NCBI GenBank assembly: GCA_025677825.1
Contig: JAIXMO010000019.1
Location: 248,001 to 312,000 of the forward strand
From: Helicostylum pulchrum
Lineage: Eukaryota > Mucoromycota > Mucoromycetes > Mucorales > Mucoraceae
Direction: 5' to 3'
DNA length: 64,000 bases
The position numbers and the translations under genes were made by a program. Below are positions 25,139-36,180 of the stretch, one piece after another. Positions within the stretch are counted from its first letter, which is position 1. Every line of letters starts with the position of its first letter. The notes below the pieces were generated by a model. The model ran no database searches. It was not told where the DNA came from and saw only the letters and a program-made list of their open reading frames with translations.

Positions 25139-25715
25139 CATGTTTTTTTCACAAATATAGGCAAATTGGATCAGGAGTAGTTGTAAAATAACCACAAAAT
25201 CACAAAAGGGGTTGACCCACAAAAATGAAAATCGAAAAAAAAACGAAAAAGTTCGTTTTTAATTTTTTCTAGCAGATATATTTAAAACAACTAATTTTTA
25301 TTATAAAACCTGGGTCCAAAAAGCGTTTCCTGTTTCTTTAAAAAATAAAAACCAATATTTATTATAACCGCAATGATTTCTTGTGTGAGCGATTATTGAA
25401 ACTCAGGTATCTCAGTGAGCTTTTTTCTCGATATAAGGGTGGATTTCTTCCAGATTTCGGCCACCCTTAAATAGAGCCGCTACTGTATATATCCGCAATA
25501 AACAAGCAGACATTACCTATCACCCTCGTTAAACGTTTAGAAACTTTGAGGGAAATAACAAATTTTCCTCTACTTCCTCAGTTTCTAATTTGACAAAGAC
25601 ATTGCGACTTTTAAAGGACTTTAAATAAAAACGGAATTTCAGTTCCCATACAAAAAAAAAAAAAAATGGCAAAGAGAGGGTGCTTGTATTATTGATAAAA
25701 TAACAGGAAAGATAT

Positions 25716-26099
25716 CTATCGAGGAACTCTGGAAAATAATTTAAAATAAAAGAACTTAGTTACCCGAATAATGGGGATTGTTAAATCATTAAGCGCTTGT
25801 TTAAAATTGTCGAGTCGCAACTTGGAGGTGGGAGGGATCGTATGTAAAAGCGTAAGATATCCAAATATATTTGACGAATTTACTCTTATAGTATCTGTGA
25901 CGGGGTGCGTGAGTGTTGGAGAAGTGGGATTAAGGGAAGGATGAATGACTTTAGTGAGAGGAAGGTGGAGACTGGTGTTAAGGCTAATAGAGATATTATC
26001 ATACGTCCGACATAGTAGGGTATCAATGATATGAAAGATGCGAAGGAATAGTATTATAGGGGATTGAGTTAGGTAGATTTTCACAGCCACACAGGACAA
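25716..26099 (-). pseudogene. Possible retroelement protein remnant
   Basis: A 127-codon frame of plausible composition (FHIIDTLLCRTYDNISISLN, PPTSKLRLDNFKQALNDLTI). It has no ATG context of its own, and the overlapping frame is also open at its 5' end (VLCGCENLPNS), suggesting a frameshifted C-terminal fragment. The style reminds me of the ends of LINE-type polyproteins in Mucoromycota, but I cannot verify this. Not a single-copy gene candidate. Confidence 0.3.
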
Positions 26100-26575
26100 A
26101 ATGCAATTTCACTTTTTTTTATGTCAGTGCTCATAACGATGATCTAAGATAACTTTAGTATATAAAAGTACATCGTATATTTATTAAAACAAATAATGAT
26201 AATACTTACCTCTAATATTATTATTGATATAGGAAAGATGTATATGACGGATCTTTTAATATGGTAAATGTATTGAAAGATATGATGTATAATTTATACT
26301 TTGTCGCACCACAGTTTTTTTTGCGTATATTTTGTATTATAAAATCAAGAATCAAACTGTTAAGTAATGCAAATATTTTGGGGGCTACTCCTGCGTATTA
26401 CAATTGGCTGTATTACTTTTTTGGGGTAACCAGTTATCTGGTTAGAAAAAAAATTTAATGAAAAAGTGCCACATCAAATGTTACAGTTGTTGGGTTATGA
26501 TTTTGTCGCCTTCAACAGCTATGCGGTTTGTTTATGTATATATATGCTGTAAAATTAAAGTTTCGTCATTTTTGT

Positions 26576-26583
26576 TATAAAAG
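26576..26583 (+). promoter_or_regulatory. TATA box of F-box gene 1
   Basis: TATAAAAG 61 nt upstream of the ATG at 26644. Other F-box copies have TATAAAAATAT much closer to the ATG (29671, 31717). Confidence 0.45.
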
Positions 26584-26643
26584 GGAGGCAAATTTTTTGT
26601 TGTTGTTACTCTCTTTTATTTTGATCTAGAAAATAATTAAATT

Positions 26644-28554
26644 ATGAACGATTTACCGGCTGAAGTCTTTTATGGTATCTTTCGCTTTCTCAGTAGATCA
26701 GAAATCTCTACTTTCTCTCTTGTTTGTAAGAAATGGAATTCACTGGTAGTTAAAGTATACCGCAAAGTACTGGTAATTGATGGCTATAAAGTTCGCCTGG
26801 CAAAATTGAATTTAGCAAGTGATAACCGTAGCCAATATTTTCGAAACGGACACCTTGTTCGAAAATTGATATTTAAAAGCGAACGTGGAGGTGCAATGGA
26901 AAATTATCGAGGATCATCTACCAAAATACATCAAAGACCATTAAGCTTTAGTCGATCAGAGTTTTTGCTGTTGTTGGAGTATTTGCCTAATATTGAAGAA
27001 ATCAATTTGACCAAAAGTGGAAATTTTACATACTATATTTCTTTTTTACTTTACGCAAATTTACAACATATCAAAAAAATTACAGCTTTGCCATTTGAAA
27101 CTTATTATGGTGGCTATCACGAGTATTTTTCTACTTGTTTCAGGTTTTGTGGGACTTTGACCAGTCTTTGTTTTCAGTATACGGAAGCTATGAACGACTA
27201 TTATTATCGCAGTATGGATATTCTCGATATATTAAGTCAGTTCAAGAATTTAAAGCAGTTGGTGTTCATTAATAGGTATCGTTCAGAGTTGATCATGTTT
27301 CAAGTGCAAAAACTTTGTCCTCAATTGACGGAGTTGACATTTACAAGTGATGTTAGCAGTTCCGAGATGGTTGTGCAAGGATCGTTGGATCAAAGAATAG
27401 AACCTACTACAGTAAAACTAAATAAAAGTTTACGACACTTGAATATTAGTTTGCCGTCGCTATCTTTTACTTATACTAGTTATCTTGCAAGCTATCTGGA
27501 AGATCGGCTACATACAGTCAATATTGAGGTTACATCTAATGGGCTCTATGACTGGTTAGAAAATGTTGGAATGGATGTTGCCTTGAAGCTTATGAAAAAA
27601 CTAGGACAGTCAAATAATGTTTGTATATTCTTTTTGAAAAGTCGTGATACCCAAAGAGCAGGTTTAACCAGTGAAATGAAAATGACTAGATGGTTCCAAC
27701 TTGTCAACGCTTTTAGAGGAAATAAAAACGCCTTATGTACTGTCAAATTTTGTGGAACAAGATCCTCACAAGACTACTTCACGTATAATGTATTGGAGAA
27801 TCAAATTATTTTGTCTTATGGATTGGAATATATAGATTATCATGGAAGAGAGGATGGTGGTCATATTTACCGGTTTTACGGGTCTTTATCCGAATTCGCT
27901 TTACCTATTAGATCAATTTCTATTATTGGACCTGAAATCATTGATCGTTTAGAACTAGATTTAGGCCGTACGGCGGATGGTTTTGTGATGAAGTTTTTGA
28001 GATATGCATTTATAAATTGCATAAATCTTCAATATCTTCAAGTAACAGACTATTTGCAGATTCGAGCGTGTCGAAACCAAAGAAATAACGAATTGAAGGG
28101 CATTCGAAATAATCTAAAGGCGGTACATTTTCCTACTAGCGCACCAACCTACAACTTAATTAAAATGATCTCTACCTATCTACCGGATATTGAAGTCTTG
28201 GTTTTGGGAAGTCGCAATATTTTTGACTTGAAATTGGATTTAACGGTATTTACAAGCTTAAAACGGTGCTACTTTATCATTCAGCAGGCTCATAGTTATC
28301 GTGGGTCCGTAACTATCAGATTTAACTACACGGACGGAAAAAAACAACGATATTATTACGATGGCACAGTACAACAGATTTTAGTCAGAAAGGATATTCA
28401 GGGAGATATTAGTAATCCACGTCAAATTTTTATTTTTGATTGTGAAAAAGATATCAAGTTCACTGTTTGCTTTGGATCGGAACAAAGTATTTTGGAGTTT
28501 GATGTGGATAAGCTCCAAGGTATATGTTATCGAATCCCTACATATCTTATTTAA
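26644..28554 (+). CDS. F-box/leucine-rich protein, subfamily A, copy 1 (intact)
   Basis: Probable substrate-recognition subunit of an SCF ubiquitin ligase. 636 aa, no introns. The F-box fills residues 1 to about 42 (LPAEVFYGIFRFLSRSEIST then SLVCKKWNS), the Skp1-binding module. The rest is Leu/Ile-rich with irregular repeats resembling LRRs (LEYLPNIEEINLTKSG, LSQFKNLKQLVFINRY, CPQLTELTFTSD), expected to form a solenoid for substrate binding. Blocks shared with the other copies: HLVRKLIF, KMTRWFQLVNAFRGNK, IIGPEIIDRLEL, RYYYDG. The intronless structure contrasts with neighbouring housekeeping genes. First member of a same-strand array reaching 33.6 kb. Substrate unknown. Confidence 0.85.
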   Translation: MNDLPAEVFYGIFRFLSRSEISTFSLVCKKWNSLVVKVYRKVLVIDGYKVRLAKLNLASDNRSQYFRNGHLVRKLIFKSERGGAMENYRGSSTKIHQRPLSFSRSEFLLLLEYLPNIEEINLTKSGNFTYYISFLLYANLQHIKKITALPFETYYGGYHEYFSTCFRFCGTLTSLCFQYTEAMNDYYYRSMDILDILSQFKNLKQLVFINRYRSELIMFQVQKLCPQLTELTFTSDVSSSEMVVQGSLDQRIEPTTVKLNKSLRHLNISLPSLSFTYTSYLASYLEDRLHTVNIEVTSNGLYDWLENVGMDVALKLMKKLGQSNNVCIFFLKSRDTQRAGLTSEMKMTRWFQLVNAFRGNKNALCTVKFCGTRSSQDYFTYNVLENQIILSYGLEYIDYHGREDGGHIYRFYGSLSEFALPIRSISIIGPEIIDRLELDLGRTADGFVMKFLRYAFINCINLQYLQVTDYLQIRACRNQRNNELKGIRNNLKAVHFPTSAPTYNLIKMISTYLPDIEVLVLGSRNIFDLKLDLTVFTSLKRCYFIIQQAHSYRGSVTIRFNYTDGKKQRYYYDGTVQQILVRKDIQGDISNPRQIFIFDCEKDIKFTVCFGSEQSILEFDVDKLQGICYRIPTYLI

Positions 28555-28697
28555 ATTCAAATATTGTAGTAAATATAACTGCATCTTTTTTTTTTTCGCA
28601 TAATAAAAAAACGAAGCGTACAAGTTTATCAATAATTAAATACTTATGATATATTTTTACATCTATTTTTACTTTCTTCTGCCTTCCCCCTGACTTT

Positions 28698-29645
28698 CCA
28701 TTGAAACTTATGAGAATACTAGGACAGTTGGATAGTGTTTGTATCAGCTTTATACAGAGCAATAGGCTCAGAAGAACGCATTTGACTGATCGTCTAAAAA
28801 TGACGAAATGGTTTTAAGTTGTCAACGCTTTTAAAGGGAATAAAAAGGTTCTATGTGCCATTAGATTTTGTAAGATTGGTGTCTTACATGATTATTTCAA
28901 GTATAATGCGTTGGACAACAGATTAGTTTTGGGTTATGGACTAGAAGATGTAGATTATTTTGGGGAACTAGAGGAAGGTCTTACAGAACGTTTCGATGGA
29001 CGTTTACCTACTAGTCCTATTTCAACTGTTGGACTTGAAATCATCGATCGCTTAATATTAAGTTTACGGCAACCGAAGGATGCTTTGATATTAAACTTTT
29101 TGAAACATGCATTTACGAATTGTTTAAATCTTCAATACTTTAAAGTGTCAAACTTCTTACTGATTCAAGGACATCCAAATCAAAGAAACAGCGATCTTGA
29201 TGAAACTCAAAATAATCTGAATATGGTGCATTTCATTTGCGGTGCACCAAACAACAACATGCTTCATGTAATTTCTGAATATTTACGCAATATCGAAGTT
29301 TTGGTTTTCGGGAGTCGTAGCAGTAGTGATAACTTAATATTGAGTTTAACGTACTTTATAAATTTAAAGCGAAGCTACTTTATCATCCAAGGTATTTCTA
29401 AACCATTATATGTCAAGTTTGAATACCTGGATGGAAAGGAACAATCGTATTATTATTACGATGGAAGCTTAATTAGAGAGGATAAACAAGACTCTAGCTA
29501 TTCTTGTCGATCTTTTACTTTTATTTGTAAAAGAGATACCAGATTTACTGTATGCGTTGGGACTAACGAAAGTCTCTTGAATTTTTGTATTGACACGATT
29601 CAAGGTGACTGTCATAGTATCTCTGCTATTCTCGTTTTTACATAA
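28698..29645 (+). pseudogene. F-box family, subfamily A, 5'-truncated copy 2
   Basis: Only the C-terminal half remains: similarity to copy 1 starts at LKLMRILGQLDSV (copy 1 residue ~315) and runs to the end. The F-box and first ~310 residues are absent. A TAA at 28815-28817 stands where intact copies have Gln in RWFQLVNAF (CAA to TAA). After that the frame is open (28818-29645), so an ATG downstream at 28911 could in principle give a 244-aa protein without an F-box. Lies 145 bp after copy 1 and 35 bp before copy 3. Confidence 0.85.
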
Positions 29646-29679
29646 ATCGTGTTTCTCTTTTAATTTTTTTTATAAAAAT

Positions 29680-31527
29680 ATGGATAGCCTACCAATTGAG
29701 GCCTATTATCGTATTTTTGATTATCTCAGTAGACCAGATATATTGATCTGCTCTTTTGTTTGCAGACAATGGAATTTAGTCGCGGTTCAAGTATACAATA
29801 AAGTGCTGAGAATTGATTACCGCAAAGTTCGAAAGGCAAAAAAATATTTAGCAGGTGACGATGTCAAGGAATGCTTTGAAAATGGACATCTTGTCCGAAG
29901 ACTTATATTTGCGAGCAAGATCAAAGATGAAAGACTACTCGGTGACCTTCCCGAAGAATTTAGTCGAACCGAGTTTTTATCACTGCTTGAACAATATCCT
30001 AATATCGAAGAAATCGATTTTTCAAGTACTGACTTCTATAAGCCTTACATTTCTTTTTTACAAGATGCAGACTTACAGCATATTAAAAAATTGCAGCACG
30101 ACTGTACGACCACAAAGGTTTTCGTGATAACCACCAGAATTACGTTTCTACGTGTTTAAGATATTCTACCAGTTTAACAAGTTTATGCTTGAAGTACACA
30201 AAACATTTAAAAGACTATGCATATCGTAGTGTTGATGTTCTCGATTTGATATCTCAATTCAAAAACTTAAAAGAGCTTGAATTTTTTAACAGTTATTACG
30301 ACAGTCAGATAATGTCTCAAATGCTAGAAATTTGTCCTCAACTGACAGACTTGATAGTTAATAATGAGCACGCGGATTCATTTTATACAACACAAGAATC
30401 ATTGGATCAGAAGACTATAATACCTATCGTAAAATAAAGTAAAAATCTTCGAAACTTGGCCGTTAGGTCACAGTCATCATTATCACTTGATTTTACGAAA
30501 TATCTTACAAGTTTTATAGAAGGTGGATTAAAGATATTAAACATTATGTCATTTATTGGACTTTGTGATTGGATAGAAGAAGTTGGAATGGAAAATGCTT
30601 TGGAGCTTATGAAAAAGCTAGGACAGACGAATGGTGTTATCTTAATCATTACCCAATATTGGAGCTGCAAAAAATACCTTCTTCTAATAATTTAAAATTG
30701 ACTAAATGATTTCAAGTAGTTGATGCTATTAAAGGGAACAAAAGTGTTTCCTGTGATATTACATTTGTTGGGTTCCATGTGGAAGTATTCGATTAATTCA
30801 TGTATATCTCATCGGATAAGCGAATATCTCTGGTCTATAGACTGGATGGCGGTAATTTTGAAGACGAAGAGCCATTGGCAGATTTTCCTATACCTGACAG
30901 ATCTATTTTAAATGTTGGGCTCGAAAGTGTCGATTGCTTTGTACTAGATATTGAAAATTACGATAGTAATGTAATGAAGTTTTTGAAATATGCGTTTACA
31001 AACTGTGTAAATCTTTTATACCTGAAAATACCAGACTATTTGGAGATTCAAAAGTGTCCAGGCCATGCAGTTAGTGAGCTTGGTAGTCTTGAAAATAACT
31101 TGAGGATGATTAATTTTCTTTCAATTGAGGCAAGCAACAAATACTTTACCTGGTTTCGACTTTTTTAACTAATATTGAAATTTATGGTTTTAAATGTGGT
31201 GGTAGTTTTGATTGGACCATGGATTTAACGTGCCTTAAAAGTTTAGACAGATGCTACTGTTCCGTTGACCAATATTCTATGAGTCCCTTTGCTCCCGACT
31301 TATCTATCAAATTCAAATACCTGGATGGAACCCAAAAGTTGTACTACTATAATACAAAAAGAAAAAAGTTTTTAGCCAAAAAGGGTAAACAAAATACTCT
31401 TCAATTATACACTTTTATATGTGAAAAGGGCATTGATTTCGTCATTCGATTTGACTATGATGATATTCCTTTCAGTCTTGCTAATATTGAAGACCTTCCA
31501 AACGATTATCATCATATTATCTCGTAG
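29680..31527 (+). pseudogene. F-box family, subfamily A, copy 3 (multiply broken)
   Basis: Full-length relative of copies 1 and 4 with a normal start (MDSLPIEAYYRIFDYLSRPD, F-box) preceded by TATAAAAATATG. Breaks: frameshift near 30110, TAA at about 30435 (VK then stop, where copy 1 has VKLNKSLRHL), frameshift or stop near 30690, TGA where others have Trp before FQVV (about 30707), TAA at about 30795, and a frameshift near 31167. The last segment 31168-31527 keeps the family end including YLDGTQKLYYYNTK. Any product would be an F-box plus ~110 residues. Without the LRR part it could only compete for Skp1. Confidence 0.88.
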
Positions 31528-31737
31528 TATTAGTAAATAAAAACTGATAGAATAGTTTGCTTATACCAAATTTTGATTATCCTCCCTCCCTCCCTAATTT
31601 GGCTCTTTGTTTATATTAACGCAATAAGTGCATTTTGATTGTTTCCCATTTATTAGTTTACCTTTTTCTCTTTTTCTTTCTTCTTTCTTCTTTTTTCTTT
31701 TTTCTTTTTTCTTTTTTATAAAAATATATATTAAATT

Positions 31738-33603
31738 ATGGACAACCTACCAAACGAAGTATATCATCGTATTTTCGATCACCTCCGTAGACCAGAAATC
31801 CAGACTTGCTCTTTGGTTTGTAAACGATTGAATGTAGTCGCAACTCAAGTATATGGTAAAAAGCTAATAATTGATAACGAAAAAGTTCAAAACGCAAAAA
31901 TTTACTTGGCAAGAGACACTGCCAACAAATACTTTAAGCACGGACATCTTGTTCGAAAATTGATATTTAAAAGCATGACTGAAAGCATGTGGATAAATCC
32001 TCAAAGAACACCATCCGACATATCCACAGTATTTCTTCTAGACGAGTTTCTATCGTTACTCAAATATTTGCCTAATATTGAAGAAATCGATTTTACAAAA
32101 AGTAATGACTATACAACCTATATTTCTTATTTACGTGACGCAAGTTTACAGCATATCAAAAAAATTTCAGGATTGCGGTGTAAACGTTACAGTTGTCAGA
32201 ACGGTTCCTATAAAAATTATCTTTCCACTTGTTTCAGATATCGTGGTACTTTAACAAGTCTCACTTTGGAGTACACAAAGGATACCAAAGGTTATATTTT
32301 TCACGGTGTCGGTGTTCTTGATATGCTAAGTCAATTCAAAAATCTAAAAAAGCTTGTATTTAATAACTCGTGCAGTGACAACGAGATAATGTTTCAAATT
32401 CAAGCAATTTGTCCTCAATTGACAGAGTTAGCATTTAATAGCAAGTATGAAGGCTCACTTAAAGCAGTAGACCAAAAGACTGAAGCCGTTGTAAAACCAA
32501 ACAAAAATTTACAACACTTGAACATTATTTCATTATCCTTATCAATTGATTATACAAAGTATCTTACAAGCTTTATAGAAGATGGACTAAGTACAGTAAA
32601 TATTCAGGTTACAACTACTAGGCTTTATGATTGGGTGGAGACAGTTGGAATAGAAAATGGTTTGAAGCTTATGACAAAACTAGGACGATTGAATGATGTT
32701 AATATATCCTTTACTCGAATCTACAAAACAAGAAAAATATATATGTTTAATACTTCAAAAATGACAAGATGGTTCCAACTTGTTAATGCTTTTAAAGGGA
32801 GTAAAAAGGCTTTCTGTGATGTTACATTTTGTGGATCCGCTCGCATGCAAAATACTTTCGAGTATGATACATTAAACAACCAATTATCCTTGGTTCATGG
32901 ATTTGATGATGCAGAGGATTATGACGACAAAGAACCAATATTATTAAAGTTTACTTTACCTGATAAATCCATTGCAACCATTGGACCGGAAATCATCAAT
33001 CGTTTGGAGTTAAGAATAAGTTCTGTATGGGTAGATTTTAATATATTGAATTTTCTGGAATATGGATTTAAGAACTGTATAAATCTTCAATGCTTAGAGG
33101 TGGAGAGCTACTTGGTGATTCAAGGCTGTACAGAAGAAAAAATTGGCGCGATTGACGATATTCAAAATAACTTAAACATGGTACATTTTCAGAGTGGTGC
33201 GCCAACAACCGATGTACTTGATATGCTATATACGTATCTACCAGATATTGAATATTTGATCTTTGGAAGCGCTGATAGTAATTATACTATGAGATTGGAT
33301 TTAACGCCCTTCAAAAGTTTAAAACGATGCTACTTTATCCTTCAACAAGATTCTATGGACAAATCGGCCTCTATTAATTTTGAGTACCAGGATGGAAAAG
33401 AGAAATGGTATTATTACGATGGTAAAAGTAAAGAGTTTTCAGTCGTACAGGATAAACTCACCTTTGGATACTATTGTCAATCTTTTACTTTTCTATGTAA
33501 TAATAATGATATTGAATTTACCGTATGCTCTAATTCTAACTACAGTCTTTTGAATTTTAACATGGATAAACTACCAGACACTTGTTATCATATTCCCAAG
33601 TAA
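31738..33603 (+). CDS. F-box/leucine-rich protein, subfamily A, copy 4 (intact)
   Basis: 621 aa, intronless, same architecture as copy 1: F-box at residues 1-42 (LPNEVYHRIFDHLRRPEIQT, SLVCKRLN), then leucine-rich irregular repeats (LKYLPNIEEIDFTKSN, LSQFKNLKKLVFNNS, CPQLTELAFNSK) and the family blocks KMTRWFQLVNAFKGSK, TIGPEIINRLEL, WYYYDGK. Upstream is a long CT tract (31664-31715) followed by TATAAAAATATATA, so it may be well expressed. Closest in the window to copies 1 and 3. Probable SCF adaptor with unknown substrate. Confidence 0.85.
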   Translation: MDNLPNEVYHRIFDHLRRPEIQTCSLVCKRLNVVATQVYGKKLIIDNEKVQNAKIYLARDTANKYFKHGHLVRKLIFKSMTESMWINPQRTPSDISTVFLLDEFLSLLKYLPNIEEIDFTKSNDYTTYISYLRDASLQHIKKISGLRCKRYSCQNGSYKNYLSTCFRYRGTLTSLTLEYTKDTKGYIFHGVGVLDMLSQFKNLKKLVFNNSCSDNEIMFQIQAICPQLTELAFNSKYEGSLKAVDQKTEAVVKPNKNLQHLNIISLSLSIDYTKYLTSFIEDGLSTVNIQVTTTRLYDWVETVGIENGLKLMTKLGRLNDVNISFTRIYKTRKIYMFNTSKMTRWFQLVNAFKGSKKAFCDVTFCGSARMQNTFEYDTLNNQLSLVHGFDDAEDYDDKEPILLKFTLPDKSIATIGPEIINRLELRISSVWVDFNILNFLEYGFKNCINLQCLEVESYLVIQGCTEEKIGAIDDIQNNLNMVHFQSGAPTTDVLDMLYTYLPDIEYLIFGSADSNYTMRLDLTPFKSLKRCYFILQQDSMDKSASINFEYQDGKEKWYYYDGKSKEFSVVQDKLTFGYYCQSFTFLCNNNDIEFTVCSNSNYSLLNFNMDKLPDTCYHIPK

Positions 33604-33707
33604 TAATAAAAAATTAATTAACTACTTGGCCAAAACTTAAATTTGGATATAAAAAAATGCCTTTTTTTTTTTTTACTTTTACGACAACAACTTACTATTT
33701 ATTTCTG

Positions 33708-34924
33708 ATGGATCCCCAAACAACCGCTTTGTCTAATGTTAAAAAGCAAATTTCTGATTTGCAAAAAACCTGCTCTTCATTAGAAAGAAAGTGTTCTTCC
33801 ATTATGAACACGTTAACTTTACTTGTCGATAGTGTAAGCAACATAGAAAAATTGGTCCTGAAAGACGAAAACCAAGACGAAGATAACGAAGATAACGAGG
33901 ATAACGAGGATAACGAGGATGTTGAAGAGGTTGACCGTCCATTTACTACTTTGACGGATTCGGGTCGAAGAATGAACGTACCAGTGACGAAGAATCACAT
34001 CATTCAGTTGATACAGGCTTCATTTGGTGAAGCCAGCGCAGTTGATCCCGAAGTAATTTATAAGCAGATATCGAAAAGTGCTTACCAAAGGATCAAGAAA
34101 CTTTTCGATGATTACGAAGAATCGAATAGCGCGGTTCCATTCTGGGGTGACCTTGGTGTGTCCGAGAAAAGAAACATTTTGGCTTTAACCAAGTCAATGG
34201 CAAACTCGATTGGAGCAAAGAAACTTGTCGCTTGCCAAGGCGATTGGGCTATAAGTTTTATTGTCGAAAAGGCATACCAAAATAAGCTGTATTATACCAA
34301 TAATAAAAAGGTAACACAAGCGAATAGTTTTAATCATATTAAACTAACTTTACTTTAAAATACTAGGATGCAAAAAAAGGAAAGAATGACGCTGACAATA
34401 CAGATCATAGTGGCAGAGCTATCCGAACGTCTGCCAAAAGACGCAAATTGGTAATTTTAGACTAACAATAAATTTATAAATAGCTGGTTTTAAGTGTTTT
34501 CTTTTTCTAGTGATTATATACACGTAAAACTGGTATCGGAAAGCTTCCGCTTTTTTTTTGTAGCTGCAAGTTGCATAACGTGTATATAAAATGATTAAAT
34601 AGAGCACAAAAATAAATCGCCTTTCTTTCTCCCTTTCTTACCTACTGTGCATACTAGTAAGTATTTTTTATATGCTTATTTTCGATCTCATATTCTTTTA
34701 TTATTCTGCTTTTTTTTTTGTAGCGTTTTCTTCAATTAGTCAGCTGTCAGTTCCAAGGTGACGAAGTCTACCGATCGTGTAATTGCTATTCAACCAAATA
34801 TGTTTGAAACCGGAAATGATACAATCAAGGTATCCTTTCAAGATATTAGTATACTAGATGGCTGTTTTACATTTTAATTTAGCGTAAGAGAAACAGGTTC
34901 CCGTCCTCCGCTATTCTCTCGTAG
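33708..34924 (+). CDS. Unknown acidic coiled-coil protein, four exons
   Basis: No known family. Exons 33708-34310, 34367-34450, 34740-34829 and 34883-34924 give 272 aa with every phase correct. A shorter reading ending at 34465 (after VILD) is possible if the third intron (289 nt, long for this genome) is not removed. Start at 33708 rather than 33657 because the extension is a T-run. Residues about 5-50 look coiled-coil (KKQISDLQKTCSSLERK), then tandem EDN repeats (about 65-80), a helical region with WGDLGVSEKRNILALTKSMA and CQGDWAISFIVEKAYQNK, and a basic tail (SAKRRKL; RKRNRF) that could be a nuclear signal. Possibly a lineage-specific DNA- or chromatin-associated protein; this is a guess. 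Confidence 0.6.
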
Positions 34925-35241
34925 TAACACTAGAAAATAATCCTCCATCAGAGTTGTCGCTAGATTGTTATCAAATCCTCTTTTAGTATCGATCGTCTAA
35001 TCATTTAATACAGTTATTATCTTTTACTAAGATAAAATATTAACTGGAAGATTCTCGTTAGGGTGTATACGCATACATATTGTTAATAAAACCTTCTGAT
35101 TTAAATAAATGGCTTTGCTTTGAGCTCAATTGAGTATAATAATCTGGGGAGTTTGAACGTCACTGGTGAATAAAACAACAAAAATATTTCTTTTTTTCGT
35201 CTTTTTCTTCAAGTCATACGTCTTTCTTTTTTTTTTTTAAT
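34925..35241. other. Spacer before TAF9
   Basis: 3' region of the previous gene and TAF9 promoter. Nothing else recognised. Confidence 0.5.
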
Positions 35242-35974
35242 ATGGCTGCTGATTCACAAAAGGCACCACCTCAACCTCGTGATGCAAGAATAGTATCACT
35301 TATTCTTCAATCTTTAGGTGTTGAAGATTACGATCCTAAAGTAGTTCATCAATTACTCGAATTTGCTCATAGTAATTATCTCATCTCTTGCATCTTTTAT
35401 TTGATCGTTTTAATAACTTTTACGTAGGATACACATCGGACGTTTTTCAAGATTCACTTATTTACGCAGAACATGCCAACAAGAATGATTTAGATTTAGA
35501 TGATATTCAATTAGCTATTCAAGGACGCGTTAATCATTCGTTCACTACACCACCACCAAAAGAGGTATAAAGACTAGAAAGTTTATCAAATAAGGTGTAT
35601 TATATATTGAATGTTGCTTTATATAGTTTTTACTGGAACTTGCTCAAGAAAAAAATAAGATTCCTTTACCACTTATTCCAGAAAAGTACGGTATTAGATT
35701 ACCTTCGGATAAACATTGTTTAACTGGTATCAACTTTTCAATTGTACCTGATGTATGTATACTGTTCAAGTGAAAAAAAAAAAAAAGTATATATTTATGT
35801 GAAATTTATTTATAGGCACCACCTCCACCAAGACCATTAGAAAAGTCAAATAGTATGATGGATACACAGGAAACTCTTGTAGAGCCAGAGAGTGATATTG
35901 TGACAACTATTGCACCCACAGAAGCTGTTAAACGTGGAAGAGATGCAATGGAAGATGACGATTATGATTTTTAA
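35242..35974 (+). CDS. TAF9: Transcription initiation factor TFIID/SAGA subunit 9
   Basis: Histone-fold subunit that pairs with TAF6 in TFIID and SAGA. Exons 35242-35371, 35428-35564, 35627-35752 and 35816-35974 give 183 aa, all in phase. The histone fold covers about residues 12-85 ([40 protein letters not shown] completed across intron 1, [19 protein letters not shown]). It is followed by the conserved [21 protein letters not shown] region and an acidic tail. Size and order match fungal TAF9. Confidence 0.95.
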
Positions 35975-36180
35975 CGAAGAAAGAAAAATATATGTACATA
36001 ATGGATAAATAAAGGAAACAGCTTTTTTTTTTACGAGGATTGTGTTATCCCCGAAACTTACACTTTATTTTCGAGTAGTATATGTATGAATATATTAGGC
36101 GCACACATTTTAATTAATGAAAACGACAATCCCTTTTAAGTGTGTTATAGTTTTTATTATTATTATTATCGTTTACTATT

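Larger units (their letters stand above)
24258..26643. other. Accessory, gene-poor region
   Basis: 2.4 kb without a firm gene. Contents: a possible first coding exon at 24535-24554 (AGCAATGG... then GTAAGT, preceded by TACTAAC and TTCTTAG) with no certain partner; the inverted-repeat element at 24716-25138; a 9-bp inverted repeat TAAGGGTGG/CCACCCTTA at 25434-25469; a retroelement-like minus-strand frame at 25716-26099; and the promoter of the first F-box gene. Confidence 0.5.

Noticed and set aside
26261..26458. 65-codon frame before the F-box array
   Set aside because: Aromatic-rich, unspliced, no start context and no similarity recognised.
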